Positions 16,019 through 25,208 of a DNA stretch of 64,000 bases are shown here, one piece after another. Origin of the DNA: UBA4416 sp044238845 (GTDB taxonomy: Bacteria; Bacteroidota; Bacteroidia; B-17B0; Aurantibacillaceae). The notes beneath the pieces were generated by a model that was not told the origin of the DNA, did not search any database, and saw only the letters and a program-made list of their open reading frames with translations. The translations under genes were made by a program, and so were the position numbers. Numbering within the stretch: position 1 is the stretch's first letter; every line of letters begins with the position of its first letter. The stretch lies in assembly GCA_044238845.1 (NCBI GenBank), contig JBIICN010000001.1, positions 62,001-126,000 on the forward strand. The letters run 5' to 3'.

Positions 16019-17707
16019 ATGCAACAAATCATCGAATGTGTTCCTAATTTTTCTGAAGGACTAGATTTATCTATCATTAAACAAATAACTGACCAAGTAG
16101 AATCTGTTGAAGGAGTGAGATTACTAAATGTTGATCCAGGCAAAGCTACCAATAGAACAGTAGTTACTTTTGTTGGAAACCCTCAAGCGGTTATTGATGC
16201 TGCATTTTTAGCCATTAAAAAGGCAGGCGAATTAATTGATATGAGTAAACATAAGGGAGAACATCCTCGTATGGGCGCAACTGATGTTTGTCCGTTAATT
16301 CCCATTGCTAATATTAGCATGGAAGAAACGGCTAAATGGGCTCAAAAATTAGGAGAACGTGTAGGGAAAGAATTACAAATACCTATTTATCTATATGAGG
16401 CTGCTCAATCTAATAAAGAAAGAAGTAATCTTTCTGTTATTAGAGGTGGCGAATACGAAGGTTTTTTCAAAAAAATTAAATTACCTGAGTGGAAACCAGA
16501 TTTTGGTCCAGCTGAGTTTGACGCTAAACGTGGCGCAACGGTTATTGGCGCTCGCGATTTTTTAGTAGCATACAACGTTAACTTAAATACAACCTCAACA
16601 CGTCGTGCAAACTCTATTGCATTTGACGTGCGTGAAGCAGGACGAGTAAAACGTGAAGGCGATCCAATTAATGGTAAAGTCGTAAATGATGCGAATGGAA
16701 ACCCTATATCGATTCCTGGCTCATTAAAATCAGTAAAGGCTATTGGTTGGTTTATTGAAGAATATGGAGTGGCTCAAATCTCTATGAACTTAACCAATAT
16801 AAATATAACTCCTTTACACATTGCATTTGATGAAGTTTGTAAAAAAGCAACAGAGCGTGGTATTAGAATAACGGGATCTGAATTAGTAGGCTTAGTTCCT
16901 TTAAAATCATTATTAGATGCTGGGAAATATTTCTTACAAAAACAACAACGCTCAACTGGAGTTTCTGAAAAAGAATTAATCAAGATTGCTATTAAAACAA
17001 TGGGCTTAGACGAATTAGGTCCGTTTAAACCAGAAGAACGCATTATTGAATATTTACTAAAAGATAAAGCTGATAGTAAGTTAGTCAATATGACTTTAAC
17101 TGATTTTGCTGACGAAACAGCTAGCGAAAGTCCCGCTCCAGGCGGCGGTTCCATTTCTGCTTATGTTGGTTCATTAGGCATTTCGTTAGCAACAATGGTA
17201 GCTAATTTATCGTCGCACAAAAAAGGATGGGATGCTCGTTGGGAAGAATTTAGTGTGTGGGCAGAAAAAGGTCAAAAAATAAAAGACGAGTTAACTAAAT
17301 TAGTAGATTTAGATACAGCTGCCTTTAATAAAATTATGTCAGCTTTTAGTTTGCCTAAAGGAACCGACGAAGAAAAAAATGCTCGTAAACAAGCTATTCA
17401 AGATGCTACAAAATTTGCTATTGAAGTACCATTTAAAGTGATGCAATTATCTTACGATAGTTTAACTATTATTAAAGCGATGGCAGAAGTTGGAAATCCA
17501 AATTCGGTTTCAGATGCTGGAGTTGGCGCTTTATGTGCTCGCAGTGCCGTAATGGGAGCTTTTATGAATGTTCGTATTAATGCAAGCGGCTATGATGATA
17601 AAGCTTTTGTCACTGACATTATTGTTAAAGGAAAAGATATAGAAAACAAAACCATTGCTTTAGAAACTGAAATTTTAAATATTGTGAATGAGAAAATTGG
17701 AATGTAA
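16019..17707 (+). CDS. ftcD: Glutamate formimidoyltransferase / formimidoyltetrahydrofolate cyclodeaminase
   Basis: A 562-residue bifunctional enzyme. Residues 1-~325 are the formiminotransferase (IIECVPNFSEG at the N-terminus, HKGEHPRMGATDVCP, the NVNLNT segment), transferring the formimino group from formiminoglutamate to tetrahydrofolate. Residues ~350-562 are the cyclodeaminase (FADETASESPAPGGGS … SSHKKG), releasing ammonia to give methenyl-THF. It belongs to histidine degradation; no hut genes are nearby. The two-domain fusion matches the animal-type arrangement and is common in Bacteroidota. folD, which acts on the same methenyl-THF pool, lies 1.5 kb downstream, with ffh between. Confidence 0.93.
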   Translation: MQQIIECVPNFSEGLDLSIIKQITDQVESVEGVRLLNVDPGKATNRTVVTFVGNPQAVIDAAFLAIKKAGELIDMSKHKGEHPRMGATDVCPLIPIANISMEETAKWAQKLGERVGKELQIPIYLYEAAQSNKERSNLSVIRGGEYEGFFKKIKLPEWKPDFGPAEFDAKRGATVIGARDFLVAYNVNLNTTSTRRANSIAFDVREAGRVKREGDPINGKVVNDANGNPISIPGSLKSVKAIGWFIEEYGVAQISMNLTNINITPLHIAFDEVCKKATERGIRITGSELVGLVPLKSLLDAGKYFLQKQQRSTGVSEKELIKIAIKTMGLDELGPFKPEERIIEYLLKDKADSKLVNMTLTDFADETASESPAPGGGSISAYVGSLGISLATMVANLSSHKKGWDARWEEFSVWAEKGQKIKDELTKLVDLDTAAFNKIMSAFSLPKGTDEEKNARKQAIQDATKFAIEVPFKVMQLSYDSLTIIKAMAEVGNPNSVSDAGVGALCARSAVMGAFMNVRINASGYDDKAFVTDIIVKGKDIENKTIALETEILNIVNEKIGM

Positions 17708-17721
17708 CACCCTATTTTTCT

Positions 17722-17729
17722 TATCTTTG
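17722..17729 (+). promoter_or_regulatory. -7 promoter element of ffh
   Basis: TATCTTTG matches TAnnTTTG, 21 nt before the ffh ATG. A TTGG at 17697-17700 lies 22 nt upstream and could serve as the -33 element. Confidence 0.6.
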
Positions 17730-17750
17730 CACCCTTAAAAAAGAAATACC

Positions 17751-19091
17751 ATGTTTGATAATTTATCCGATAAGCTCGAAAGAGCCCTTAAAACCCTAAA
17801 AGGTCAAGGTAAAATAACTGAAATTAACGTTGCCGAAACGTTGAAAGAAGTTCGTAAAGCCTTATTAGATGCCGATGTTAACTATAAAGTTGCAAAAACA
17901 TTTACGGATACTATTAAAGAAAAGGCTTTAGGACAAAACGTTTTAACAGCAGTTTCTCCAAGTCAGTTACTTGTGAAAATTACCCATGATGAGTTAACTC
18001 AATTAATGGGCGGACAAATGGAAGAGATTTTCCTTGGTGGAAACCCAACCATTATTTTAATGAGTGGTTTACAAGGTTCGGGTAAAACAACCTTTACTGG
18101 TAAATTAGCTAACTTCTTAAAGACTAAAAAAGGTAAAAAACCATTATTAGTTGCATGTGACGTTTATCGTCCTGCAGCTATTGACCAATTGCATGTTTTA
18201 GGTGAACAAATTGGTGTTGACGTTTTTTCAAACAGAGACGAAAAAAATCCTATTAAAATTGCTGAAGCTGCTATTAAACAAGCTAAAGAAAACGGAAACA
18301 GTATTGTATTAATAGATACAGCTGGTCGTTTAGCGGTTGATGAGCAAATGATGAACGAGATTGCTGATTTAAAAGCAGCAATTAAGCCAAACGAAATTTT
18401 ATTCGTTGTAGACTCTATGACGGGTCAGGATGCTGTGAATACGGCAAAAGCCTTTAACGACCGTTTAGATTTTGATGGTGTTGTATTAACTAAATTAGAT
18501 GGTGATACTCGCGGTGGAGCTGCTTTATCTATTAAATCAGTTGTTAATAAACCTATTAAATTTATTGGTACTGGAGAAAAAATGGAGGCTTTGGATATTT
18601 TTTATCCTGAGCGTATGGCTGATCGTATTTTGGGAATGGGTGACGTTGTTTCATTAGTAGAACGTGCTCAAGAACAATTTAACGAAGAAGAGGCCAGAAA
18701 ATTATCAAAGAAAATTGCTAAAAATCAATTTGATTTTAATGACTTCTTAGGCCAATTACAACAAATCAAAAAAATGGGTAACATTAAAGATTTAGTTGGG
18801 ATGATTCCAGGAGTTGGAAAAGCCATGAAAGATGCAGAAATCAATGATGACGCTTTTAAAGGTATTGAAGCCATAATTGGATCAATGACTCCTAAAGAAC
18901 GTTCTAACCCAGATTTAATTAATGGATCTCGCCGCCAACGTATTGCCAAAGGGAGCGGACAAACTATTCAAGAAGTAAATAAACTATTGAAACAATTTGA
19001 AGATACACGGAAAATGATGCGCATGATGGGTGATAAAAACCAAATGGCCAAATTAATGCGGAATATGCCAGGCGGAATGCCTAAAATGTAA
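17751..19091 (+). CDS. ffh: Signal recognition particle protein Ffh
   Basis: A 446-residue GTPase of the SRP54 family. The N domain (1-~90) is followed by the G domain with P-loop GLQGSGKT at 106-113, DVYRPAA, DTAGRL, TKLDGDTRGG; the methionine-rich M domain (~305-446) contains SRRQRIAKGSG and ends MMRMMGDKNQMAKLMRNMPGG. It binds 4.5S RNA and signal peptides of nascent membrane proteins and docks with FtsY. Length and motifs are standard. It has its own promoter. Confidence 0.97.
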   Translation: MFDNLSDKLERALKTLKGQGKITEINVAETLKEVRKALLDADVNYKVAKTFTDTIKEKALGQNVLTAVSPSQLLVKITHDELTQLMGGQMEEIFLGGNPTIILMSGLQGSGKTTFTGKLANFLKTKKGKKPLLVACDVYRPAAIDQLHVLGEQIGVDVFSNRDEKNPIKIAEAAIKQAKENGNSIVLIDTAGRLAVDEQMMNEIADLKAAIKPNEILFVVDSMTGQDAVNTAKAFNDRLDFDGVVLTKLDGDTRGGAALSIKSVVNKPIKFIGTGEKMEALDIFYPERMADRILGMGDVVSLVERAQEQFNEEEARKLSKKIAKNQFDFNDFLGQLQQIKKMGNIKDLVGMIPGVGKAMKDAEINDDAFKGIEAIIGSMTPKERSNPDLINGSRRQRIAKGSGQTIQEVNKLLKQFEDTRKMMRMMGDKNQMAKLMRNMPGGMPKM

Positions 19092-19098
19092 GTACGAA

Positions 19099-19166
19099 TG
19101 ACGATTTAAGAAGTGCGATTTGATATGAATTCGTAAATCATAAATCGTAAATCTAAAAATTGAATT
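19099..19166. repeat. Heptad-periodic intergenic tract
   Basis: Core of three tandem heptamers TAAATCA/TAAATCG/TAAATCT at 19134-19154; the flanks keep a looser 7-nt phase (acgattt, aagaagt, gcgattt, gatatga). It fills the ffh-folD gap. Confidence 0.6.
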
Positions 19167-20042
19167 ATGATTTTAATCGACGGAAAAAAAATATCACTTG
19201 AATTGCAATCTGAAATTGCTCAAGAAGTAAAAGATTTAATTGCTAAAGGTAAAAAGCAACCTCACTTGGCGGCAATTTTGGTGGGTGATGATCCTGCTTC
19301 TCAAACCTATGTGGGAAGTAAAGTAAAAGCTTGCGAAAACGTTGGATTCAAATCTACATTAGTAACTTTTGAAGCTTACGTTTCTGAACAAAAATTATTA
19401 GCTAAAATTGAAGAATTAAACAACGATGATGATATTGACGGTTACATCGTTCAACTTCCATTACCTCGTCATATTTCAGAACAAAAAATAATTGAAGCTA
19501 TAAAACCTAGTAAAGATGTTGATGGTTTTCATCCCATTAATGTTGGTCGTTTAGTTTTAAATTTACCTACTTATGTAAGTGCCACTCCTTTTGGAATTGT
19601 TCAGTTATTGGAACGTTACAATATTCCAACGGATGGTAAACATTGTGTGGTTATTGGACGAAGCCACATTGTTGGCTCACCGATGAGTATTTTAATGGCT
19701 AAAAACACTAATTTAGGTAATTGTACTGTTACCCTTTGTCACAGTCACACCCAAAATTTAAAAGAACATACTTTAAATGCAGATATTATTATTGCTGCGA
19801 TTGGTAAACCTAATTTTGTGACGGCCGATATGGTAAAAGAAGGTGCCGTGATTATTGACGTGGGCATTAACCGTGTGGATGATGTTACTAAAAAAAGCGG
19901 ATTTAAATTAGTTGGTGATGTACAATTTGAGGAAGTATCTAAAAAAGCTGGTTTTATAACACCAGTTCCAGGTGGAGTTGGTCCAATGACTATTGCATCT
20001 TTGTTAAAAAACACCTTAATTGCTGCAAAAAGAGAGTTTTAA
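19167..20042 (+). CDS. folD: Bifunctional methylene-THF dehydrogenase / methenyl-THF cyclohydrolase
   Basis: A 291-residue cytosolic enzyme of one-carbon metabolism interconverting methylene-, methenyl- and 10-formyl-THF with NADP. Signatures are VGDDPASQTYVGSK with the catalytic Tyr and Lys, YIVQLPLPRHI, KDVDGFHPINVGRL, IGRSHIVGSP in the nucleotide fold, and the C-terminal PVPGGVGPMTIA. Length is typical. It follows ffh after a 75-bp repeat-rich gap on the same strand. Confidence 0.96.
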   Translation: MILIDGKKISLELQSEIAQEVKDLIAKGKKQPHLAAILVGDDPASQTYVGSKVKACENVGFKSTLVTFEAYVSEQKLLAKIEELNNDDDIDGYIVQLPLPRHISEQKIIEAIKPSKDVDGFHPINVGRLVLNLPTYVSATPFGIVQLLERYNIPTDGKHCVVIGRSHIVGSPMSILMAKNTNLGNCTVTLCHSHTQNLKEHTLNADIIIAAIGKPNFVTADMVKEGAVIIDVGINRVDDVTKKSGFKLVGDVQFEEVSKKAGFITPVPGGVGPMTIASLLKNTLIAAKREF

Positions 20043-20174
20043 TTTTTTGAGGGATAGAAAATGTAGATTTGAGTTTTTACAAAAAATAAAACCTGCAATA
20101 TCAACTCGTATAAACACAAGCGCCCAAAATCTCACGCTTTCATCAGACTTAAAAATAATTTAAATAATACCATT

Positions 20175-20203
20175 AAAAAAACTCATCTTGTATTTTTAGA
20201 TGA
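20175..20203 (-). terminator. Intrinsic terminator of the CDGSH gene
   Basis: On the minus strand a TCATCT / AGATGA stem is followed by G and seven T, 18 nt after the CDGSH stop. Confidence 0.55.
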
Positions 20204-20220
20204 AATTTTAATTTATTCAT

Positions 20221-20442
20221 TTACTTTTTTGGCGGCAAAGCAAAGGCATCTGCTTGATGCTCAAAATTTCCATTATGTGAACCATCACAAAACGGTTTAT
20301 TTTTTGATAAACCACAACGACATAAACCAACAATCTCTCGTCCACCTAAATCATAAGTATTTCCTGCTTTATCAACTATTTCAAAATCTCCTTCTACTTT
20401 AATTGAACCATTTGTATTAATTGTAATTTTTGTTTTTGACAT
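20221..20442 (-). CDS. CDGSH iron-sulfur domain protein
   Basis: A 73-residue protein with the complete CDGSH motif CRCGLSKNKPFCDGSH: three Cys and one His ligand a redox-active [2Fe-2S] cluster, as in mitoNEET. The N-terminal half (ITINTNGSIKVEGDFEIVD) forms the short beta domain that precedes the motif in bacterial members. Proposed roles are electron or cluster transfer; none is proven here. It stands alone, divergent from mtaB. Confidence 0.9.
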   Translation of the reverse strand: MSKTKITINTNGSIKVEGDFEIVDKAGNTYDLGGREIVGLCRCGLSKNKPFCDGSHNGNFEHQADAFALPPKK

Positions 20443-20557
20443 ATTTTTTAGTTTGATGTGATAAAAATAGACATTTAATTTAGTCTTTTTGTAAATAAAC
20501 TCATTTTATCCCCAAGTATATGAAGATACGTAGAATAAAATATTCACAAAAAAGCCC

Positions 20558-20565
20558 TATCTTTG
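20558..20565 (+). promoter_or_regulatory. -7 promoter element of mtaB (leaderless arrangement)
   Basis: TATCTTTG is a full TAnnTTTG match only 4 nt before ATG 20570, so the mRNA probably starts at or within 1-2 nt of the start codon. No clear -33 element is seen. Confidence 0.55.
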
Positions 20566-20569
20566 TGCT

Positions 20570-21913
20570 ATGTCATTTGAAGGAAAAACCGTATCATTTC
20601 ATACACTTGGTTGTAAACTGAATTTTTCAGAAACATCCACTATTGCTCGATTGATGCAAGAAAAAGGTTTTCAAAAAATGCCATTTGATTCGGGGGCTGA
20701 TGTATGTGTGATTAATACCTGCTCGGTGACCGAAAATGCGGATAAAGAATGTAAGCAAATTGTTAAATCAGCTTTAGCAAAAAACCCAGATACATTTATT
20801 GCTGTTGTTGGTTGTTACGCTCAATTAAAACCCGATGAAATATCCAATATCGAAGGTGTTGATGTGGTTTTGGGAGCTTCCGAAAAATTCAAATTATTAA
20901 ATTACATTAACTTTTCAGGTAAAAACGTACATACCGAAATACACAATTGCGAGATTTCTGATGTACACACTTTTGTAGATTCTTTTTCGGTTGGAGACAG
21001 AACGCGTTCTTTCTTAAAAGTGCAAGATGGATGCGATTACAGTTGTACGTTTTGCACTATTCCTTTAGCTCGTGGCAAAAGCCGCAGCGATACTATTGAA
21101 AATGCTATAGCTAATGCAAAAAAAATTGCGGCGAGTGGTGTTAAGGAAATTGTATTAACTGGTGTAAACTTGGGCGACTTTGGATATGGAGTTGCCATAG
21201 ATACCGAAACGAAAAAGCGAAAAGAATATAATTTCTTAGATTTAATTAAAGAATTAGACAAAGTAGAAGGTATCGAACGTATTCGTATTTCTTCTATTGA
21301 ACCAAATTTATTGACCAATGAAGTGATTGAATTTGTGGCAAATTCACAACGTTTTATGCCTCATTTTCATATTCCATTACAAAGTGGAAATAATGATATT
21401 TTAGCTAAAATGAAACGTCGATATAAGCGTGAATTGTATCAAGATCGTGTAGCAAAAATCAAAGAATTAATGCCATATTGTTGTATTGGTGTAGATGTAA
21501 TTGTTGGTTTCCCTGGAGAAACAATCGAGCATTTTACAGATACTTATAATTTCATCAATTCATTAGATGTTTCTTATTTGCATGTATTCACATACAGTGA
21601 GCGTGATAACACCGAAGCCATTGAGATGAAAGGTGTAGTTGATTATGCGGAGCGTAAACGTCGTAACAAAATGCTGCGCATCTTATCTGCTAAAAAATTG
21701 CGTCAGTTTTATGAGCAAAATCTCAATAAAGAATACACCGTTTTGTTTGAACATGAGAATAAAAACGGTATTATGAATGGCTTTACCGAAAATTACATCA
21801 AAATCGTGTATCCTTTTGATGAAAAACTGGTAAATCAATCCCTTTCTATTTCTACAAAAACCATTACCGAAGATGGTTTTGTGAGTGGAGAATTAGTTTC
21901 TGTTACTGTTTAA
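20570..21913 (+). CDS. mtaB: tRNA (t6A37-C2) methylthiotransferase MtaB
   Basis: A 447-residue radical-SAM methylthiotransferase that converts t6A to ms2t6A at position 37 of ANN-decoding tRNAs. The N-terminal UPF0004 domain has the three cluster Cys C15, C51 and C82. The radical SAM motif CDYSCTFC (C155, C159, C162) binds the second [4Fe-4S] cluster. A TRAM-like RNA-binding domain forms the last ~65 residues. TLGCKLNFSET and RRYKRELYQDRV are typical of MtaB rather than MiaB. All clusters look intact. Confidence 0.93.
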   Translation: MSFEGKTVSFHTLGCKLNFSETSTIARLMQEKGFQKMPFDSGADVCVINTCSVTENADKECKQIVKSALAKNPDTFIAVVGCYAQLKPDEISNIEGVDVVLGASEKFKLLNYINFSGKNVHTEIHNCEISDVHTFVDSFSVGDRTRSFLKVQDGCDYSCTFCTIPLARGKSRSDTIENAIANAKKIAASGVKEIVLTGVNLGDFGYGVAIDTETKKRKEYNFLDLIKELDKVEGIERIRISSIEPNLLTNEVIEFVANSQRFMPHFHIPLQSGNNDILAKMKRRYKRELYQDRVAKIKELMPYCCIGVDVIVGFPGETIEHFTDTYNFINSLDVSYLHVFTYSERDNTEAIEMKGVVDYAERKRRNKMLRILSAKKLRQFYEQNLNKEYTVLFEHENKNGIMNGFTENYIKIVYPFDEKLVNQSLSISTKTITEDGFVSGELVSVTV

Positions 21914-21940
21914 TACCATTCGCATCAAATTTCAGTGTTC

Positions 21941-21975
21941 TTGGCGCTAAATCGTTGCCTCTTTGCTGTTAAATT
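21941..21975. repeat. Heptad-periodic intergenic tract (five 7-mers)
   Basis: TTGGCGC TAAATCG TTGCCTC then TTTGCTG TTAAATT: five consecutive 7-mers between mtaB and ftsK. Same periodic class as the other tracts in the window. Confidence 0.6.
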
Positions 21976-22067
21976 TGCTCTAACTTATTAAAATCCCGAA
22001 GTTTAAAACATTTTAAGTATTACTCTCAATTTTGCCCTCTTGCCCTTATTTTTAATACCTATAAGCC

Positions 22068-24722
22068 ATGGCAACAAAAAACAAATTCAGAGAAAAACCA
22101 GTTGATGATACAGTCGTTCAACAACCTTCGATCGATAAAAACGATATAGAAGAAACTGTATCAACTTCTTCAAAAAATAAAGCGAAATCTAATAAAACAG
22201 ATTCAGCAAAAACAACAAAAACTAAAGTTGAGAGTAAGTCTTCTGTTAACGAAACCAAAGCCTCTTTATTAGAGCGCTGGAATAAAACGGTTACTATTTA
22301 TAAAAACGAGCGCACACAAAAATTAGTTGGCTTACTATTAATGCTAGCGGGAGTTTATTTATTCATTGCCCTGCTCTCTTATATTTTTACTTGGGAAAAA
22401 GATCAAGATAAGGTTCTTGGTCCTTTATCAGAATTGTTTGCAATTGACACCAAAGTAGTTAATTGGCTGGGGAAATTTGGAGCTTTAGTTTCTCATACTT
22501 TCATGTACAAATGGTTTGGCGTAGCATCGTTTATTTTAGTTCCTGTATTCATCATTTATGGTTTACAAAAAGTGTTGAATAAACAAATTACTAAACCATC
22601 AGCGTTTACAGCTAAATGGTTATTTTTTATGGTATGGACAAGCTTAGTGTTAGCATTCTTTTTTCATGATAAATTATTTTTTCTTGGTGGCGGATATGGT
22701 TACGTATTAAATATTCAATTATCTAATTACGTCGGCAGCATTGGTACACTAGCGGTACTAGCGTTTAGTATGTTGGCATTTTTAGTATTAAGTTTTAATA
22801 TGAATTTTAATATTAAAAAAGATGTGATTCCAAGTTTAGAAAATGAAAATATTATTGAGGAAGAATTAAAAGAAGAATCTAACACGATTAATCCTCACTC
22901 CAATACTGTTTTTGAAAAAGAACCAACTTTAAGCAAAGAGGAAGAAGAAGCACTTTTAAATTTTGAAGTTATTTCAACTAACGAAGAAATAAAAGAAGAA
23001 CCAATTACTGAACCTATTGAAGAAAATATTCCTTTAGATTTAGAAGTTACTCCGAAACCAGAAGAACCAAAAAAAGATTTAGCTTTCGAAATAAATAATC
23101 CTAGTGCGGATGAAATAATTCCTGAACCCGTATTCGTAAAAGAAGAACCAAAAGAAAATTCGATTACATTAGATGACGAATTAAAAGCGTCTCAATTAGT
23201 TGAAAAATTTGGCCAATACGACCCGACGTTAGATTTAGGTCATTACCAATTCCCAAGTACTGATTTATTGATTGATTATGGCACTGGTAATGCCAAAGTT
23301 AGTAACGAAGAATTAACTGCCAACAAAGACCGTATTGTTAGTACTTTAAAAAATTACGGAATTGAAATTGACAAAATATCCGCAACCGTTGGACCAACTG
23401 TCACCTTATACGAAATTGTTCCTGCTGCCGGTGTTCGTATTTCTAAAATTAAAAATCTAGAAGATGATATTGCTTTGAGCTTAGCTGCTTTAGGTATCCG
23501 TATCATTGCTCCTATACCAGGTCGTGGAACGATTGGTATTGAAGTACCAAATCAAAATCCAGAGATGGTTCCTATGCGTAATATTATCGCTTCCGAAAAA
23601 TTTCAAAACACCACACACGATTTACCAATTGCATTAGGTAAAACAATTAACAACGAAATTTTTATTGCCGATTTAGCTAAGATGCCTCACTTATTAATGG
23701 CCGGTGCAACAGGTCAAGGTAAGTCCGTTGGATTAAACGCTGTATTAGTTTCCTTACTTTATAAAAAACATCCAGCACAAATTAAGTTTGTGTTAGTAGA
23801 TCCAAAAAAAGTAGAGTTAACTTTATTCAATAAAATTGAGCGTCACTTTTTAGCAAAACTTCCAAACTCTGAAGATGCCATTATTACTGATAATACGAAG
23901 GTTGTTCATACATTAAATAGTTTATGTATTGAAATGGATAACCGTTATGCTTTATTGCAAGACGCACAAGTAAGAAACATTAAAGAGTATAATGTCAAAT
24001 TTATCAACCGTAAATTAAATCCAAACGAAGGACATAAATACCTACCATACATTGTATTGGTAGTGGATGAGTTTGCCGATTTAATTATGACCGCTGGTAA
24101 AGAAGTAGAAACTCCCATTGCTCGTTTAGCTCAGTTAGCACGTGCCATTGGTATTCACTTAATTATTGCTACTCAACGTCCATCCGTAAACATTATTACT
24201 GGTACAATTAAAGCCAACTTCCCTGCCCGTATTGCTTTTCGTGTTACTAGTAAAATTGATAGCCGTACTATTTTAGATGCAGGTGGTGCTGAACAATTAA
24301 TTGGTAGAGGTGATATGTTATTAAGTACAGGAAATGATTTAATTCGTATTCAATGTGCATTTGTTGATACACCAGAAGCCGAAAAAATCACAGAGTTTAT
24401 TGGTTCACAACGTGCCTACCCTAGCGCCTTTTTATTACCAGAATATGTTGGTGAAGATGGCAGTGATGGCAAAGAAGAAATTGATTTAAGTGAACGCGAT
24501 AAAATGTTTGATGAAGCCGCTAAATTGGTTGTACAATTCCAGCAAGGATCTGCATCATTTTTACAGCGTAAATTAAAACTAGGATACAACCGTGCAGGAC
24601 GTATTGTTGATCAACTAGAAGCCGCAGGTATTATCGGGCAATTTGAGGGTTCTAAAGCGCGTGAAGTGAAATGTAAAGACATGGCGCAATTAGATGAGAT
24701 AATCAGGAGTATTAAGGGGTAA
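22068..24722 (+). CDS. ftsK: DNA translocase FtsK
   Basis: An 884-residue septal DNA pump that clears and aligns chromosome ends at division. A Lys/Ser/Thr-rich cytoplasmic N-terminus (1-~65) leads into four membrane segments (~85-250), then an acidic Glu/Pro-rich linker (~260-380). The motor domain follows, with Walker A GATGQGKS at ~545-552 and Walker B YIVLVVDEFADLI. The C-terminal gamma winged helix (LQRKLKLGYNRAGRIVDQLEAAGI) recognises KOPS-like sequences and contacts XerD. Length and architecture match the Bacteroidota FtsK/SpoIIIE form. Confidence 0.96.
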   Translation: MATKNKFREKPVDDTVVQQPSIDKNDIEETVSTSSKNKAKSNKTDSAKTTKTKVESKSSVNETKASLLERWNKTVTIYKNERTQKLVGLLLMLAGVYLFIALLSYIFTWEKDQDKVLGPLSELFAIDTKVVNWLGKFGALVSHTFMYKWFGVASFILVPVFIIYGLQKVLNKQITKPSAFTAKWLFFMVWTSLVLAFFFHDKLFFLGGGYGYVLNIQLSNYVGSIGTLAVLAFSMLAFLVLSFNMNFNIKKDVIPSLENENIIEEELKEESNTINPHSNTVFEKEPTLSKEEEEALLNFEVISTNEEIKEEPITEPIEENIPLDLEVTPKPEEPKKDLAFEINNPSADEIIPEPVFVKEEPKENSITLDDELKASQLVEKFGQYDPTLDLGHYQFPSTDLLIDYGTGNAKVSNEELTANKDRIVSTLKNYGIEIDKISATVGPTVTLYEIVPAAGVRISKIKNLEDDIALSLAALGIRIIAPIPGRGTIGIEVPNQNPEMVPMRNIIASEKFQNTTHDLPIALGKTINNEIFIADLAKMPHLLMAGATGQGKSVGLNAVLVSLLYKKHPAQIKFVLVDPKKVELTLFNKIERHFLAKLPNSEDAIITDNTKVVHTLNSLCIEMDNRYALLQDAQVRNIKEYNVKFINRKLNPNEGHKYLPYIVLVVDEFADLIMTAGKEVETPIARLAQLARAIGIHLIIATQRPSVNIITGTIKANFPARIAFRVTSKIDSRTILDAGGAEQLIGRGDMLLSTGNDLIRIQCAFVDTPEAEKITEFIGSQRAYPSAFLLPEYVGEDGSDGKEEIDLSERDKMFDEAAKLVVQFQQGSASFLQRKLKLGYNRAGRIVDQLEAAGIIGQFEGSKAREVKCKDMAQLDEIIRSIKG

Positions 24723-24726
24723 TTTT

Positions 24727-24757
24727 TTTGCATTATACCAAAATAGTATTATCTTAG
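24727..24757 (+). promoter_or_regulatory. Promoter of the DUF5684 gene
   Basis: TTTG (24727-24730), a 19-nt spacer and TATCTTAG (24750-24757), one mismatch from TAnnTTTG. ATG follows after 31 nt. Confidence 0.6.
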
Positions 24758-24788
24758 ATATAATATTAACCCTTAAAAACATAAACCT

Positions 24789-25139
24789 ATGATTATTGGA
24801 ATTGTTATTATGATTGGCCTTTGGCTATCTATTATTGTATTTGCTATTTTATCGCAGTGGAAGGTATTTGAAAAAGCAGGTCAGCCAGGTTGGGCATGCT
24901 TAATCCCTTTCTACAACATCATTATCTTGCTTAAAATTGCAAACAAACCTACATGGTGGCTTTTCATGTTCTTTATTCCTATTGCTAACATCGTTTTTCT
25001 AATCATGATGCTAAATCGAATTTCTTTGTCATTTGGTAAAAGTTCTGGATTTACAGTTGGTTTAATCTTCTTATCTATTGTTTTTTGGGGGATTTTAGCT
25101 TTCGATAAATCTGAATACAAAATGCTACCAAACGACTAA
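24789..25139 (+). CDS. DUF5684-type small membrane protein
   Basis: A 116-residue integral membrane protein with three to four hydrophobic segments. The central motif GQPGWACLIPFYNIIILLKI followed by KPTWW is the signature of DUF5684, a family often linked in other species to signal peptidase I or found as a stand-alone inner-membrane protein. Function is unknown. It has its own promoter and ends in a shared terminator. Confidence 0.75.
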   Translation: MIIGIVIMIGLWLSIIVFAILSQWKVFEKAGQPGWACLIPFYNIIILLKIANKPTWWLFMFFIPIANIVFLIMMLNRISLSFGKSSGFTVGLIFLSIVFWGILAFDKSEYKMLPND

Positions 25140-25152
25140 CTTATTTTTATTC

Positions 25153-25191
25153 AAAAAAAGTCCCAATTGCGTCGCAATCGGGGCTTTTTTT
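25153..25191. terminator. Bidirectional intrinsic terminator
   Basis: Stem AAGTCCCAATTGC / GCAATCGGGGCTT (one mismatch, one G-U pair) with A and T tracts on either side, between the convergent DUF5684 and U32 genes. Confidence 0.8.
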
Positions 25192-25208
25192 AAAATATTG
25201 TTTTATAG